Position numbers and translations under genes: made by a program. Shown piece by piece: positions 45,330-55,793 of a stretch of 64,000 nucleotides of DNA (the stretch's first letter is position 1; every line of letters starts with the position of its first letter). Below the pieces are notes generated by a model. That model searched no databases, was not told where the DNA came from, and worked only from the letters and a program-made list of their open reading frames with translations. Source of the stretch: Symbiodinium microadriaticum (taxonomy: Eukaryota; Sar; Dinophyceae; Suessiales; Symbiodiniaceae); assembly GCA_001939145.1 (NCBI GenBank), contig LSRX01000342.1, positions 102,653 to 166,652 on the forward strand, read 5' to 3'.

Positions 45330-45450
45330 TTTAGGGCTTTCGGGTTTAGGGTTTTAGGGTTTTAGGGTTTAGGGTTCCAGGGTTTTAGGGCTTTTAGGAT
45401 TTAGGGTTTTAGGGTTTGGGCTTTCGGGTTTAGGCTTTAGGGTTTCGGGT
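45330..45450 (+). repeat. TTTAGGG/TTTTAGGG array
   Basis: About 120 bases of telomere-like units in one orientation just before the next exon. Confidence 0.9.
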
Positions 45451-45461
45451 AGCTCTCTAAG

Positions 45462-45555
45462 CTAGGGTCCTACGCCGAAAGGCGGATCCTGTACCCTACA
45501 TGCAATGAGGTACAGTCTGAGCTGCCTATTAGCGGTCCGAAGGCCTCCATCAAGG
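45462..45555 (+). CDS. Microexon
   Basis: Bounded by CTCTAAG and by GTAGCT. Reads SYAERRILYPTCNEVQSELP then ISGPKASIKG. The 5' side is a TTTAGGG array and the 3' side starts a CCCTAAA array 20 bases after the donor. Confidence 0.58.
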
Positions 45556-45656
45556 GTAGCTGGAGGAAATCCTAAACCCTAAAACCGTAGACCCTGGCCC
45601 GCAAACCCTAAACCCTAAACCCTAAACCCTAAACGCCAAACCCTAAAGCATCTTAG

Positions 45657-45720
45657 GGCTTGGGCGTTTTCACGGAGCCTTGAACTGAAGGGCTTTCCTG
45701 GCCTTACCCAAACCTTCCAG
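45657..45720 (+). CDS. Microexon, 64 bases
   Basis: Bounded by CATCTTAG and by GTCTAG. Reads AWAFSRSLELKGFPGLTQTF Q. The intron that follows (45,721-46,432) is G-rich in its first half and C-rich in its second. Confidence 0.55.
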
Positions 45721-46432
45721 GTCTAGGGTCGAGGGCTCAAGGTTTAGGGGTTGAGGGTTTAGGGTCCGTGGTTCAAGGCTTGTGCCTTAGGGTTTTAGGG
45801 TTTAGGGTTTTAGGGTTTAGGGTTTCAGGGTTTAGGCTTTAGGGTCCAAGGTTTACGTGAGAGCCGCGGGGCTGGAAGGGGTTCCAAAACTACGGGTTGA
45901 GGGGTTAGGGTTTAGGGTTTTAGTGTTTAGGGTTTAGGGTTGTAGAGTTTAGAGTTTAGAGGTTTTAGGGAGAATCGCAAGTTTCACAAAGCTCGGATTT
46001 CAAACTCCCTCATCCTGCACCCCCAAAGCTTGCACAGATTCACCCTAAACCCTAAACCCTTAAACCCCTAAACCCAAACCCTTTAAACCCTAAACCCCTA
46101 AACTCTCAACCTAAAACCCCTAAGCCCCTAAACCTTTAACCCTAAACCCTGAACCCCAAGCCCAAACCCCTAAACCCCTAAACCCTGAACCCCGAACCTC
46201 TAAGCCTCTAAGCCCTAAACCCAAAACCCTAAACCCCTAAACCCTGAACCCTAAACCTCTTGAGCGCTACACCCTAAACCCTGAACCCTAAACCTCTTAA
46301 GCGCTACACCCTAAACCCTGAACCCTAAACCTCTAAGCCCCTAAACCCTAAGCCCAAAACCCAAAACCCTAAACCCTAAACCTCTAAGCCCCTAACCCCC
46401 AAACCCAAACCCCTTTGAGCCGACCTTCGCAG
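45721..46432 (+). other. Intron with opposed telomere-like halves
   Basis: Between exons 45,657-45,720 and 46,433-46,521. About 45,725-45,970 is TTTAGGG-rich and about 46,035-46,420 is CCCTAAA-rich, so the transcript could fold back on itself and bring the splice sites together. A short ordinary stretch (45,970-46,035) would be the loop. Confidence 0.55.
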
Positions 46433-46521
46433 GCAATGACAGCGAGAACGTTTACATCTCAGCGGTGATGGTGAAGATCATGACGGTGGCTCAGCGAGAT
46501 GAGAAGGCCGCAGAGAGCTAA
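46433..46521 (+). CDS. Possible last exon, stop at 46,521
   Basis: Begins after CTTCGCAG. Reads NDSENVYISAVMVKIMTVAQ then RDEKAAES and TAA. Well bounded, surrounded on both sides by telomere-like arrays. Marks the likely end of a plus-strand gene. Confidence 0.58.
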
Positions 46522-46768
46522 AAAGCATCGGTTTAGGGTTTAGGGTTTTGAGTCTAGGGTTTTGGGTGTAGGGTTTAGGGTTTTGGGGTTTTTGGTTTGG
46601 GGTTTAGGGTTTAGCAGAAGACTAAAATAGCCCAACGCCCCAAACAGCTAGACCGAAAGGCTTTAATTTTATCCCAAGCAAGCCCGAACCCCAAACCCTA
46701 CATACCCAAGCAAACCCACTCTGAACCCCAAACTCCCTTTGCTTCAGAGTTCGGGGTTCGGTTTCGCG

Positions 46769-46811
46769 ATGGACAGTCGGGCCGTTTTCGTAGTCAAGCC
46801 TTCTTCAGGTG
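46769..46811 (+). CDS. Possible first exon
   Basis: ATG at 46769 opens MDSRAVFVVKPSS, followed by GGTGGA where a donor could lie; reading through gives a stop at about 46,866. Weak, listed because it follows a putative gene end. Confidence 0.25.
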
Positions 46812-47316
46812 GAGGGCCTGCGGTTTTGGTTGGAGGGACTTATTGTTTCGGGTTTGGCGGTGCATGAACTTTGTGGTTCAGAGTTTGGACGCAGGTCGAG
46901 TGCAGGGCTTTCTGAAATTTTCGGATCGAGCGTTTGGAGCTGCGTTGGTTCAGTAGTCCTACGAAAGCCTTGAGCCACGAAGCACGGGCAACTGAACCGT
47001 TTACCTTTCAGACAAACCCTAGACCCTAAAACCTCAACACCCTAAACCCTAAAACCCTGAACCCTAGACCCTAAAACCCTAAACGCTAAACCCTAAAAAC
47101 CTCCAAAGCAAACGGGTTAGTTTCGGAGTTTGGGCTTTGCTACAGGGGTCAGAGTAAGTAGAGAGAGTATCAGTTGTTAAAGTCGCTACACAGTTTTTGT
47201 TATCGTTATACTAGAAATGGCACCAAAATCCTGTTCCATTTCCGCAGGCCCCGTTGTTGGGTTTGGGGATTTTTGGTGTAGGGCAGTGTAGGGCGTAGGG
47301 TCTAGTGACAACCCAG

Positions 47317-47412
47317 CAAGCCTACAAATCCGAAGTTTCCAAAGTCGACATCCCTGAAATGAAGAGCATCAAGAACGCCGTAGGACCCAGGGTGCTGAAG
47401 CAGCGAACATAA
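47317..47412 (+). CDS. Possible last exon, stop at 47,412
   Basis: Begins after ACCCAG. Reads QAYKSEVSKVDIPEMKSIKN then AVGPRVLKQRT and TAA. Strongly protein-like, basic C-terminus. An internal GTAGGA could instead be a donor after KNA. Confidence 0.55.
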   Translation, partial: QAYKSEVSKVDIPEMKSIKNAVGPRVLKQRT

Positions 47413-48610
47413 GGATTTCGAGCAATTTGTACAAGTATCCCCTTTTGCCCTCCTATGTGACTATACTAAAATGTTCCTGTAATCTGCCGTGAGACCACGG
47501 AGCTCTGAAGTGAAGCTCTTTTAAAATTTCCCGCAACTTCTACGAAATCCCTTGCTAGCTAGCGCCTAGCCCAAAAACAGCCTTGCACCCCTACCGCCCA
47601 GAAGCCCTGAAGAAACCTAAAACCCAAAGTCCTGAGTCATCCAAGCTGCTAACGCTCGCAACACCGAAAACCCTACATCCCAAAGTCTTGAATGTGACAG
47701 CCCCAAGCCACACATACACCAAGACCCCGAACCCCAAAGCTCTGAAGCCTTGAAACTCTAAATCCGTGAACCCCTAAACCCCTAAACCCCCTAAACCCTT
47801 AAACCCCTGAACCCCTGAACCCCTGAACCCCTGAACCCTAAGCCCTAAAGCAGGTTCAGCTCTCACGGGCCCTGGTCCGCGTGCCTTATGCCTAGAACGC
47901 CGGACTTTCGGGTTTAGGTTTCTTGGTGCAGGGTTGAGGGTTTGGGTTTATGCTTTGGGGTTTAGCGTTTAGGGGTTTAGGGTTTAGGGGTTTAGGGTTT
48001 AAGGTTTAGCTCTTAGGGGGGGGGGCAGGGATTGAGGTTTACGCTTTAGTGCTTTGGGGGGGTTGTTGATGTACATGCATATCCGGGTTTCTTTGGGGTC
48101 CTTTCAAGGGTGCTCATCATAGGAGTGACGTACTGTCCCAAAGACCAAAGGCCGCTTGATTTGGGCAGCTAGCTGGTAAGTAGCATGTGTTTATATTACT
48201 CATATCAACTTCGTAGCATTGTAGCTTTCTAGATTCTACATATCATCTGTATCGAGGACGGAGAGGCAAACGTACGAAAGAGGTCTGGGTTTCGGGATTT
48301 AGGGTGTCGTGTTCATGTAGCATGTGTTTAAGAGTGCAGACTTTTGTTGTGTTCAGGCGAATCCTAAACCCTAAAACCGAAAACCCGAAGCCCCAAAATT
48401 CCAAAGCCCTAAAATCTTAAACCCTGAACCAGAAGATCCTGAAATCCTCGAGCCCTGAAGCCTAAAGCTCCAAGAGCTCCCAAACCCGCCGGTCTCTGAA
48501 TTCTCTCAGAGACCGTATACCGCCCCCCCACTCAGCCACACTTGAACAGTATGTATAACATAAATATATACGGCCATTAAATGGTAGCCCGGTTATAGAC
48601 TGTTACAATA

Positions 48611-48715
48611 TGGGTTGTTCTCTAGATTAGGGTCCCTTGTTAGGTCCCCAAAGTATTACGGCACGCTTATGAAAAGGACCCCCAAAAGAAGAACCCTAAA
48701 TGAGACAACTACCCA
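48611..48715. mobile_element. Foldback (MITE-like) element, family 1, copy 3
   Basis: 105 bases with ends TGGGTTGTTCTCTAGATTAG and the complement of CCTAAATGAGACAACTACCC. The interior CGCTTATGAAAAGGACCCCC is shared with the copy at 9,090. Confidence 0.85.
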
Positions 48716-49039
48716 CATAGAATCCTCATATAGCACCCTTATAGGACCCAACAGAAACGCTTATAGACCCTTCAACCCTAAACCCCAAAAGGGACACGAA
48801 TTATGGGCTGTTACTCTATGGGGGCAGTGCCCAAGTCCTGGAACCCCTATCGTACCCCTGTAGAAACCCGACAGAGGCCTGAAAGAGGAACCCTAAGTAA
48901 GAACCCTAAGAGTCCTAAACTTTGAAGAACACCACAAAAAAAATAAAACCTGAAGAACCTTGAAGAGCCCTAAGAGCCCTAAACCCTAGGACGCCTTTGA
49001 AGGGACGCTAAAAGGGAGCCCTAGAAAAAGGCAGCCCGA

Positions 49040-49200
49040 AAAGGACCCTAAACCCTAAAACCCTAAAACCCCTAAACCCCTAAACCCCTAAACCCTAAAC
49101 CGTAAACCGTAAACCCTATTAAACCCCAAAACCCCAAAACCCTAAACCCCTAAACCCCCTAAACCCCTAAAGCCCTAAAGCCCTAAAACCCTGAACCCTT
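49040..49200 (-). repeat. CCCTAAA array
   Basis: About 160 bases of CCCTAAA with CCCCTAAA variants in a single orientation. Confidence 0.9.
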
Positions 49201-49334
49201 AAAACCCCAAAAAAGGGGAGCCAGAAAGCCTCAAAAGGGAGTCGAAGAATCCTCGGCTCGCCCACTAGGCCTGGGCTCCTGCGGAAGATGGGAAGCACCA
49301 GGCCCGGGCTCCCTTTGTTTCTTGTTGTTTCAAT

Positions 49335-49660
49335 TTTTGGGGTTTAAGGGGCTTAGGGTTTAGGGCCTAGGGTTTTAGGTTTTAGGATTTAGGGTTTAGG
49401 GTTTTAGGTTTTAGGATTCAGGGTTTAGGGTTTAGGGATTAGCGTCTAGGGTTTAGGGCTTCGGGTATACGACTTTGGGTCTGGGAGTTCAAGATTTGGG
49501 GAGAATGGCATTTGGGGCTTGAGGGTGAAAGCTTCTGTGGTTCGGGCTTCAGGTGTGTCAGGGCTNCGGGGTTTAGGGGTTTCGGGGTTTAGGGGTTTAG
49601 GGGTTTAGGGCTTTAGGGTTTTAGGGTTTAAGGGTTTAGGGTTTTAGGGTTTGCTCTTTT
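49335..49660 (+). repeat. TTTAGGG array
   Basis: About 320 bases of TTTAGGG, TTTTAGGG and TTTCGGG units in one orientation, with an ambiguous base at 49,566. It faces the CCCTAAA array at 49,040-49,200 across a 130-base island. Confidence 0.9.
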
Positions 49661-49867
49661 TGGGGCTTTGGAAGGTCTGTTCCTGGTGATGACGCAATAC
49701 GTACATGTAATTTTGTTGATATGTATTATGGCATATGATGATCTATTTTGATCTGTTAGGATATGTTATGATAGAATCATGTACAACATCTAACACCCCA
49801 AGCCCCCCCCCCTCTCCCTTTCTTCCCCCAGGTGCCCCTGTCTTGCTTTGTTTTTTGTGGGTGCCAG

Positions 49868-49911
49868 GCATGGCCACCAGGCGGCCAAGAAGGTGCTGAA
49901 GACCCTCACAG
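49868..49911 (+). CDS. Microexon, 44 bases
   Basis: Bounded by GTGCCAG and by GTCCCG. Reads HGHQAAKKVLKTLT. Reading on without splicing also stays open for a while (GPEHEASPG), so the donor is not certain. Confidence 0.48.
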
Positions 49912-49954
49912 GTCCCGAGCATGAGGCGAGCCCGGGGTTGCTTTTGTGCGCGCG

Positions 49955-49959
49955 CGCGC

Positions 49960-50010
<51 letters not shown>

Positions 50011-50040
50011 CGCACGCGCGTCTCTGTGTGTGTGTGTGTT
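49955..50040. repeat. (CG)n(TG)n dinucleotide repeat
   Basis: CGCGCG followed by a long TG run, a short CG interruption and another TG run. Alternating purine-pyrimidine sequence of this type can adopt Z-DNA. Confidence 0.95.
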
Positions 50041-50263
50041 TTTGTACTGGGGTTCATGGGGATTTCTAAGAGGTTTCTCAGTACGAGGTTTTGTCTGTAG
50101 TCAAGAAGCTTCAGAAGGGATGGTTACAGTGAAGTTCCAAATACACGGGTTTCACTACCTACCGCTACTGTATTAGTCTGTTTCTGTTTCTGCACTAAAC
50201 CCTAAACCCCTAGAACATAAGCCCCTATATAAATTGAAAAAGCCCGTGTCCTTCACCCTCCAG

Positions 50264-50345
50264 CCTCGAGCGCCTTCTTCCTCCAGGATGCGCGGTTTCA
50301 GCTTTATGGGGGCGAGGCAGCTGAGTGTGGATCTCAGAGGAGGGG
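50264..50345 (+). CDS. Microexon
   Basis: Begins after CCCTCCAG. Reads SSAFFLQDARFQLYGGEAAE then CGSQR. A second AG at 50,286 is an alternative acceptor. Donor not clear. Confidence 0.45.
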
Positions 50346-50570
50346 ATTTTTTCAGGGTTTTCGGGTTTCGGGTTTAGGGTTTAGGGTTTAGGGATTGGGC
50401 GATGAGGGTTGTGTTTGGCCTGTTGTTTACGGTTTGGGTTCGTGGCCTACATGCACTGCAGGGCTGAGGGGTTGCAGGCAGGTGGTTTCTTGGGGTCGTA
50501 GCCCCGACTCCAGACCTGTTTTCACGTCTTGTTTTCTTTGTCGGTTTAGGGTTTAGGGTTTAGCATGCAG

Positions 50571-50715
50571 GTCGATATGCCAAAAAAAGTCTCGCTGAGC
50601 ACTGCTCACTGTTTGGCCTCACCATCTGTGTAGCCTCCGGTTACGTCCCAACGCTGTTCTCGGTGCTTGAGGTTTCGAAGAAAGACTACGCGCCATGTGC
50701 TCAGTCAGTGTTGTG
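50571..50715 (+). CDS. Exon, 145 bases
   Basis: Bounded by GCATGCAG and by GTAGGT. Reads RYAKKSLAEHCSLFGLTICV then ASGYVPTLFSVLEVSKKDYA and PCAQSVL. A TTTAGGG run ends directly at the acceptor. The middle is hydrophobic enough for a membrane or core helix. No family recognised. Confidence 0.62.
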
Positions 50716-51224
50716 GTAGGTAGAACTTTGCAATATCTGGACGAAAGCAGCGATATGACATAGTCACGGTAGTGACGGTGATTGTAGCTATATGCAAGGG
50801 GTACACTGATAGCAGAATATGGCGACAGGTAGAATACTTAAACATTTTGGCTCGTACTATGGTGCTTGACAACAACATGCGTAGTCGCAGAATGTTGCAG
50901 CCAAAAACAACAGCAGTATGTGTGTTACCAAAACAAGACCTACGTCGCTGGGGCCCAATGTGACTGGCAACGCCCTCTGGCCTTCAGCCCCTAAAGCCCT
51001 AAACCCCCCAGAACCCAAACCCAAAGCCCGAAACTTCGTAAACCTCCAACGGCCCACCTAAACCCAAGAGACGGCTTCGTTTTAGGGGGGGGGGGGGTGT
51101 TAGAGGGCTCTTGCAAAGGCATTTGCGCAGGTATAGTTTATGTTAACGCAAAACCTTATCCCCATCCCGCCTTTGCGACGGAGATCCCTAAACCCGGAGC
51201 CCTAAACCCTAAACCGAGGCATGG

Positions 51225-51328
51225 TACGTTGATGATTTAAATCCTGCATCACCCATAATAAGGAATATGCAATAATTCCCATAGCTTAGGGTCCCGAAAA
51301 TAATGCAGGATTGATATCATCAACAGTA
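51225..51328. mobile_element. Foldback (MITE-like) element, family 3, copy 2
   Basis: 104 bases with ends TACGTTGATGATTTAAATCC and the complement of GGATTGATATCATCAACAGT. The interior CCCATAATAAGGAATATGCA is the inverted counterpart of the block in copy 1, so the two inserted in opposite orientation. Confidence 0.88.
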
Positions 51329-51469
51329 GCATTCACGGGTCGACAAATCAGGGGCCGACGTTACACCCTCAAGGCGTGGAGGATCTTGAAGCCTGACAAG
51401 AACATGCATTTATATGCCAGTAAACGTAAGTATGTACATGAGTCGATATATAGATACATGAATATAGAT

Positions 51470-51535
51470 ATGTGTGTGTATATATATACATACACACACA
51501 TACATACATACATACATACATACATACAGACACAT
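51470..51535. repeat. (TACA)n microsatellite
   Basis: TATATATACATACACACAC followed by about eight CATA units. Open frames across it are artefacts. Confidence 0.93.
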
Positions 51536-51796
51536 GCCTGTGCGCACGGATAGCTGCACTAGTTTGGGGGCCTGAGCCGGGAAAGACACCAGCATCCCCA
51601 GCCCTTACTCGAAACCCTAAGCCCAAAAGCCAAAGCCCCAAACCAAAAAACCCTAAACCCTAAACTCTAAACCCCAAAACCCTAAAAACCCTAAAGCCCT
51701 AAACCCAAAACCACCCCCCAAAAAAAAGCAGCCCAAACCTCGGAGCCGACTGCAGCTCCCAGGCTCGATGACGGTGTCGACAATGTCGAGTGAGAG

Positions 51797-51841
51797 CTGA
51801 ACATGCACGAGGCCGCTTTTTGGGGCCTCGTCAATCCTAAG
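51797..51841 (+). CDS. Microexon, 15 codons
   Basis: Bounded by AGTGAGAG and by GTAGGG. Reads LNMHEAAFWGLVNPK, a whole number of codons. The telomere-like array starts inside the donor itself, GTAGGGTTTAGGG. Confidence 0.52.
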
Positions 51842-51970
51842 GTAGGGTTTAGGGTTTAGGGCTTTAGGGTTTTAGGGTTTAGGGTTTAGGGTTTACGGTT
51901 TTACGGTTTTAGGGTTTTAGGGTTTTAGGGCTTCAGGGTTTCAGGGTTTTAGGGTTTTGGGTTTTGGGTT
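51842..51970 (+). repeat. TTTAGGG array starting at a splice donor
   Basis: About 130 bases of TTTAGGG, TTTACGG and TTTTAGGG. The donor GTAGGG is itself part of the repeat pattern. Confidence 0.9.
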
Positions 51971-52011
51971 GAGTGCTTGAAGACTTTGGTTTTGGGGCCT
52001 CGGGCTCAGGG

Positions 52012-52080
52012 CTTTTATATGGTACACCGTTGAAGGATGTTGAAGGATTGCACAACCTGGCACATCTAGATGACCCAGGT
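52012..52080 (+). CDS. Coding-like island
   Basis: Reads LYGTPLKDVEGLHNLAHLDD PGW. The pattern resembles an ATPase-type motor head region only vaguely, and I do not name it. Borders unclear. Confidence 0.35.
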
Positions 52081-52540
52081 TGGACAGGTCTGCGGGTCGG
52101 AATGACTGTGGCGAGGTCGTTTGGGGCTTCGGTAGGTCGTGGCAGTAGTTGTAGTGGTGGTAGTGGTGGTAGTTGAAGCAGAAGTAGCAGTAGGAGCAGC
52201 AGCAGCAGTAGGAGGAAGAGGAGGAGTAGCAGCAGTACCAGTTGCAGGAGGAGGAAGGAGGATCTGCAGCGGCAGCTTGCTGCTGCTGCTGCTGCTGGCT
52301 AGTTTCTTGTCTTTATCGTGCTTTGTGCTGGCTGCAAGGTTTCTGCAATCCTTTCTGCTGGTGTTGCTTCGGTTGATTCTTTGCATAGCGCTGATATTGC
52401 TGTGTCGACGTCGTCCCCCATTTTCCTTCTCGTTCCCCTCCTCCGTGTCTTCTTCGCCCTCCTCGGCCTCGGCCTTGACGTGGTCGTCACTGTCGTTTGC
52501 TTTCAATCCGTATCCTTCGCTTCTCCTCCAGTTTGCTGTG
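52066..52540 (-). CDS. Low-complexity coding-like region, minus strand
   Basis: Minus frame with an acidic stretch KAEAEEGEEDTEEGNEKENG, a basic part, Ser and Pro/Ala runs, then a Thr run made by GTAGTGGTGGTAG repeats (52,140-52,300). Part is clearly simple-sequence translation. The acidic part might be real disordered protein; the plus strand is also open. Confidence 0.25.
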
Positions 52541-53276
52541 TCAGCTTTGAGGGTTCTGCTCCGTCATAGCAGCATCCAGGGCCCTGTCTACAAAGTCACG
52601 GGCTTCATCTTCAGGCTCGCCCTTCCAGCGAGGACCCTCAAATCTCTGGGCCCCGAAGCTTCTGCCGCCGGACACCGCGCTCAGGCTTTTCCTTTATATA
52701 GCAGTCGTCCCACGACGATGGACGACTTCAATTCAACGCCCGGCGCTCAGAGACTTGATCTGCGGTGTCGGTGTGAGGCATCCGTTTCCTGGGCTCCCTG
52801 TGATTTGCAATCCAACCCTAAACCCTAAACCCTAAACCCTAGCTTCAAAGCAGGCTTTCAACGCCACAGCGGGTTTTGACACCCACAGCCCTCAAAGCCA
52901 CAGCCCCGAAGTCAAATCCCAGAGGCCTAAGGCTAAACCAACTTTCTGGCTCCCCCATAGCCGCAAACATAGCGCAGCCGCAAACCCGGCAGCATTGAGC
53001 CCCTCTAAAATCCTAAACCCTCAACCCTACACCCGAAATCCCTAAACCCGAAACCCTAAACCCTCAAACCCTAAACCCTAAACCCTAAATCCCTTAAACG
53101 CAACCCCAAACTCTAAATCCCCAAACCCAAAACCCAAAACCCCCCTAAACCCTAAAACCCTAAAACCCTGAAGCCCTAAAGCCCTAAAAGTCTGAAGCCC
53201 TGAAGCCCAAAGGGCCTCCTAAGCCTGGGAGTGAGAGGGCGCAGCGCAAACAGCGGCAGCGAGTCCTCAAGCCTTC

Positions 53277-53386
53277 CCCAGAGAGCCCAATGCCCCTTAA
53301 TTAAGACTTGTACCTTAAATTATAAGGGGCCTTAATATTCTGAGTTAAGATATATTCCTTAATGAAGGGGTATTGGGCTCTCTGGG
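53277..53386. mobile_element. Foldback (MITE-like) element, family 2, copy 3
   Basis: 110 bases with ends CCCAGAGAGCCCAATGCCCC and the complement of GGGGTATTGGGCTCTCTGGG. Interior GGGGCCTTAATATTCTGAGT is shared with copy 2 in the same orientation. Confidence 0.88.
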
Positions 53387-53460
53387 TCCAGAAGCAAGCT
53401 AGAAAGAACCGTATACAATTGCCGTCTTGCTAGGTCTTGTCGTGGGGGCCCCGATAAAGT

Positions 53461-53645
53461 TACCCCTAAACCGTAAAACCCTAAAACCCTAAAACCCTAA
53501 AGCCCTAAAACCCTCAACCCTAAACCCTAAAAACCCTAAACCCTAAAAACCCTAAAACCCCTAAACCCTAAAAACCCTAAAACCCCTAAAACCCCTAAAC
53601 CCCCTAAAGCCCTAAACTCCTAAAGCCCTAAAAGCCCTAAACCTG
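53461..53645 (-). repeat. CCCTAAA/CCCTAAAA array
   Basis: About 185 bases of CCCTAAA with AAACCCC variants, ending just before an exon acceptor. Confidence 0.9.
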
Positions 53646-53650
53646 CTGAG

Positions 53651-53774
53651 GCCATAAATGGCCACCGCTGCTCACGCACGAAGATCGGGGCAGTGAGGCT
53701 TTCTGCACGCCGGCACCGGTTCCAAGCCGTTCAGGCGGCTTACATAGGCAGTTTCATAGCTTTTCTTGGGCCTG
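53651..53774 (+). CDS. Exon, 124 bases
   Basis: Begins after CTGCTGAG and ends near GTGATG. Reads AINGHRCSRTKIGAVRLSAR then RHRFQAVQAAYIGSFIAFLG. Basic, then hydrophobic. CCCTAAA array on the 5' side and TTTAGGG array on the 3' side. No family recognised. Confidence 0.52.
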
Positions 53775-53787
53775 GTGATGGGTTTTT

Positions 53788-54063
53788 GGGTAGGGTTTAG
53801 GCTTTGGGGTTCAGGGTTTTAGGGTTTTAGGGTTTAGGGTTTTAGGGTTTAGGGTTTAGGGTTCAGNCAACAAGACTGGTCCCATCAGTGTTGTTGCAAT
53901 TTTCGTGCAAATCGGTACGTGCTAGACCCCCAACGAGACTTTGACCTTGAGTAGCTTTCATTGAAGGATACCTTGGGGGTTCCGGTAGGGTTTAGGCTTT
54001 GGGGTTCAGGGTTTTAGGGTTTTAGGGTTTAGGGTTTTAGGGTTTAGGGTTTAGGGTTCAGGG
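53788..54063 (+). repeat. Duplicated TTTAGGG intron-like block
   Basis: A block of about 77 bases (GGTAGGGTTTAGGCTTTGGGG and following units) at 53,788-53,866 recurs almost unchanged at 53,987-54,063. A microexon (53,867-53,914) lies between them. Intron sequence has therefore been copied from one intron to a neighbouring one. Confidence 0.8.
53867..53914 (+). CDS. Microexon, 48 bases
   Basis: Bounded by GGTTCAG (an ambiguous base follows at 53,867) and by GTACGT, a strong donor. Reads NKTGPISVVAIFVQI. Confidence 0.52.
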
Positions 54064-54094
54064 TTCCGGGAGCTTAAGGCTTCGGGGCTATAAG

Positions 54095-54175
54095 CCAAGT
54101 CGAAGAGAAAGCAAGCGACTTTGAGGCCCTGTTTCAGCTGAAACTGCCGCGTGCTTTTGAAAGGCACAGGCATAG
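54095..54175 (+). CDS. Microexon, 81 bases
   Basis: Begins after CTATAAG and ends before GTGCCC. Reads QVEEKASDFEALFQLKLPRA then FERHRH, an acidic-to-basic helix. Protein-like; family unknown. Confidence 0.55.
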
Positions 54176-54333
54176 GTGCCCAGGCGGTCAGCCGGCCAAA
54201 ATGTCACTGACCGTCAATTTTGATTGCAGGTTTTGTTATTTCAACCCAAGTGAGAGGCGTTGCTCCGTTCCCTCTAAGAGGGCCCTCCTCAGCCAGCACC
54301 GACAATCCGGGCGAAAGGGCCTAGATCTAAAGA

Positions 54334-54619
54334 TTCGGTGCTGTCGGTGGCGTCGGTGCCCAGATCGGTGCCGGGCGGCCGAGATGCTGATGGGCCCTAT
54401 ACTACTGCTGGTGGCAGCATAGCGATGGCAGGTCTTTTGACAGAGGAAAACTGTATGCTGGCCTTCGTAGCTACTGGGCGTGGTGCGAAACGGTACCATG
54501 TCAAAACGGGACGCTTCTCCGCGGGTTGCCGCACAGTTCGACCTACGAAACGTACAGACCCGACGGGCACGGCCTCAGGCCGCGCCCCATCCGCTGTGCA
54601 CAGCGCCGCGGAAAGATGA
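54334..54619 (+). CDS. Possible last exon, stop at 54,619
   Basis: Begins after CTAAAG. Reads LSVASVPRSVPGGRDADGPY then AMAGLLTEENCMLAFVATGR, a basic stretch and TGA. Another frame is open over the first part. No telomere-like repeat within. Confidence 0.38.
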
Positions 54620-54996
54620 GGGTTGCAGATCTCAGATTGCTCAGGCACACATCAGCTGTAGACCTGTCGAAAACCTGTAACAGATGACAACTGTTCCAGT
54701 GAACCCCTAAACCTCAAAAACGCTTGACAACGCTGTCGAGCGAGAGAGAACCCGACTTGAAGAAAAGCCCTAAAGCCCGAAACCTCAATCACATCTTGCA
54801 GAAAGCCCAGTGTTCCGGATTTTGAGTTTCGGGTTGCGGGGATGTGGGTTCAGGACTCAAGGTTAGTGTGTAGGGGTCCTGGAAGGGTCACGTCGGCCGT
54901 CCTGTCGCTCAAGGCCTGGTGTGCCAGGCCTGGTGTGCCATCAACGGGTTGCATGAAACCCAAAAAACTCGCAGGGACCCCTAGATTTTAGAATAC

Positions 54997-55070
54997 ATGC
55001 GAAAGTGTGAGGCTATGGGGCTATCGGCCGAAATACTCCAGTCCTTTACAAAGGAGTTCATGGTTTTGTC
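54997..55070 (+). CDS. Possible first exon
   Basis: ATG at 54997, reading MRKCEAMGLSAEILQSFTKE FMVLS. The 3' border is unclear (GCAAAA, possibly a GC donor). Confidence 0.35.
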
Positions 55071-55582
55071 CGCAAAACCTAAACCCCCAAAACTCCAGTC
55101 CAGAATCCCAGCTCTTGAAACCGAAACCGCAAGGTCTAGAGCCCAGGCAGAAGACCCCAAACCCGAAACGCTAAACCCACCAACCGATACGAGCCCTTAT
55201 AGTAGCCCGAAGACCCTCATTCTAGTAACCCTTAAAGAAGCCCTTAGAAGAAACCCTCAAAGGAGCCCTGAAAAGAACCCTTAACGTTTAGCCCTTGTAG
55301 GAACTTTCATTTGGGGGCCCCCAGCCATGGACCGCCAAGCGGCTCGGGTGCAAGGGCTGAGTCTGATTCTATGTGTTGCTGAGCTGTACTATACTGCACT
55401 ATACTGCATTATGTTCAGTCTGTCTGTCTGTCTGCCTGTCTGTATGTGCGTATGTATACATGTATGCATGTGCTTAGGACATCAACGAGACACGAAGGAC
55501 ATGCTTGTTAGGGTCTTTAGTCCAGGAATGAGCTTAGGGTTCAGGGTTTGGGGACTACAGGGCGGAATTTAGGATGCAAAAG

Positions 55583-55793
55583 CAACGCCTCAGAGACGTG
55601 CGAAGCTAGTTCGAGATCACACTTCGCCTGTGGGACAGGTACTTCTGTGAAGCTTCGAATCCTGGACCTCGTATACTTTGCTCTTGCTTTTTGGGGGCTT
55701 GATTTCTGCGACGGGGATCTGCGAATTTTCTCCTACATGATAAGGGGATTGCAGCCACCCATGAACCCTCAACACACTTGGAAGCGTAGTTGA
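55583..55793 (+). CDS. Possible last exon, stop at 55,793
   Basis: Begins after TGCAAAAG. Reads HFACGTGTSVKLRILDLVYF then ALAFWGLDFCDGDLRIFSYM and a short basic tail before TGA. Strongly protein-like with a hydrophobic core. No family recognised. Confidence 0.55.

Noticed and set aside
46030-46430. A true chromosome end
   Set aside because: The arrays are degenerate, short, in both orientations and flanked by exons, so they are interstitial.
50843-50855. CATTTTGGCTC, which resembles the 3' part of the dinoflagellate spliced leader
   Set aside because: Only 11 bases match, the preceding CCGTAGC and following AAG are absent, and no gene start lies downstream.
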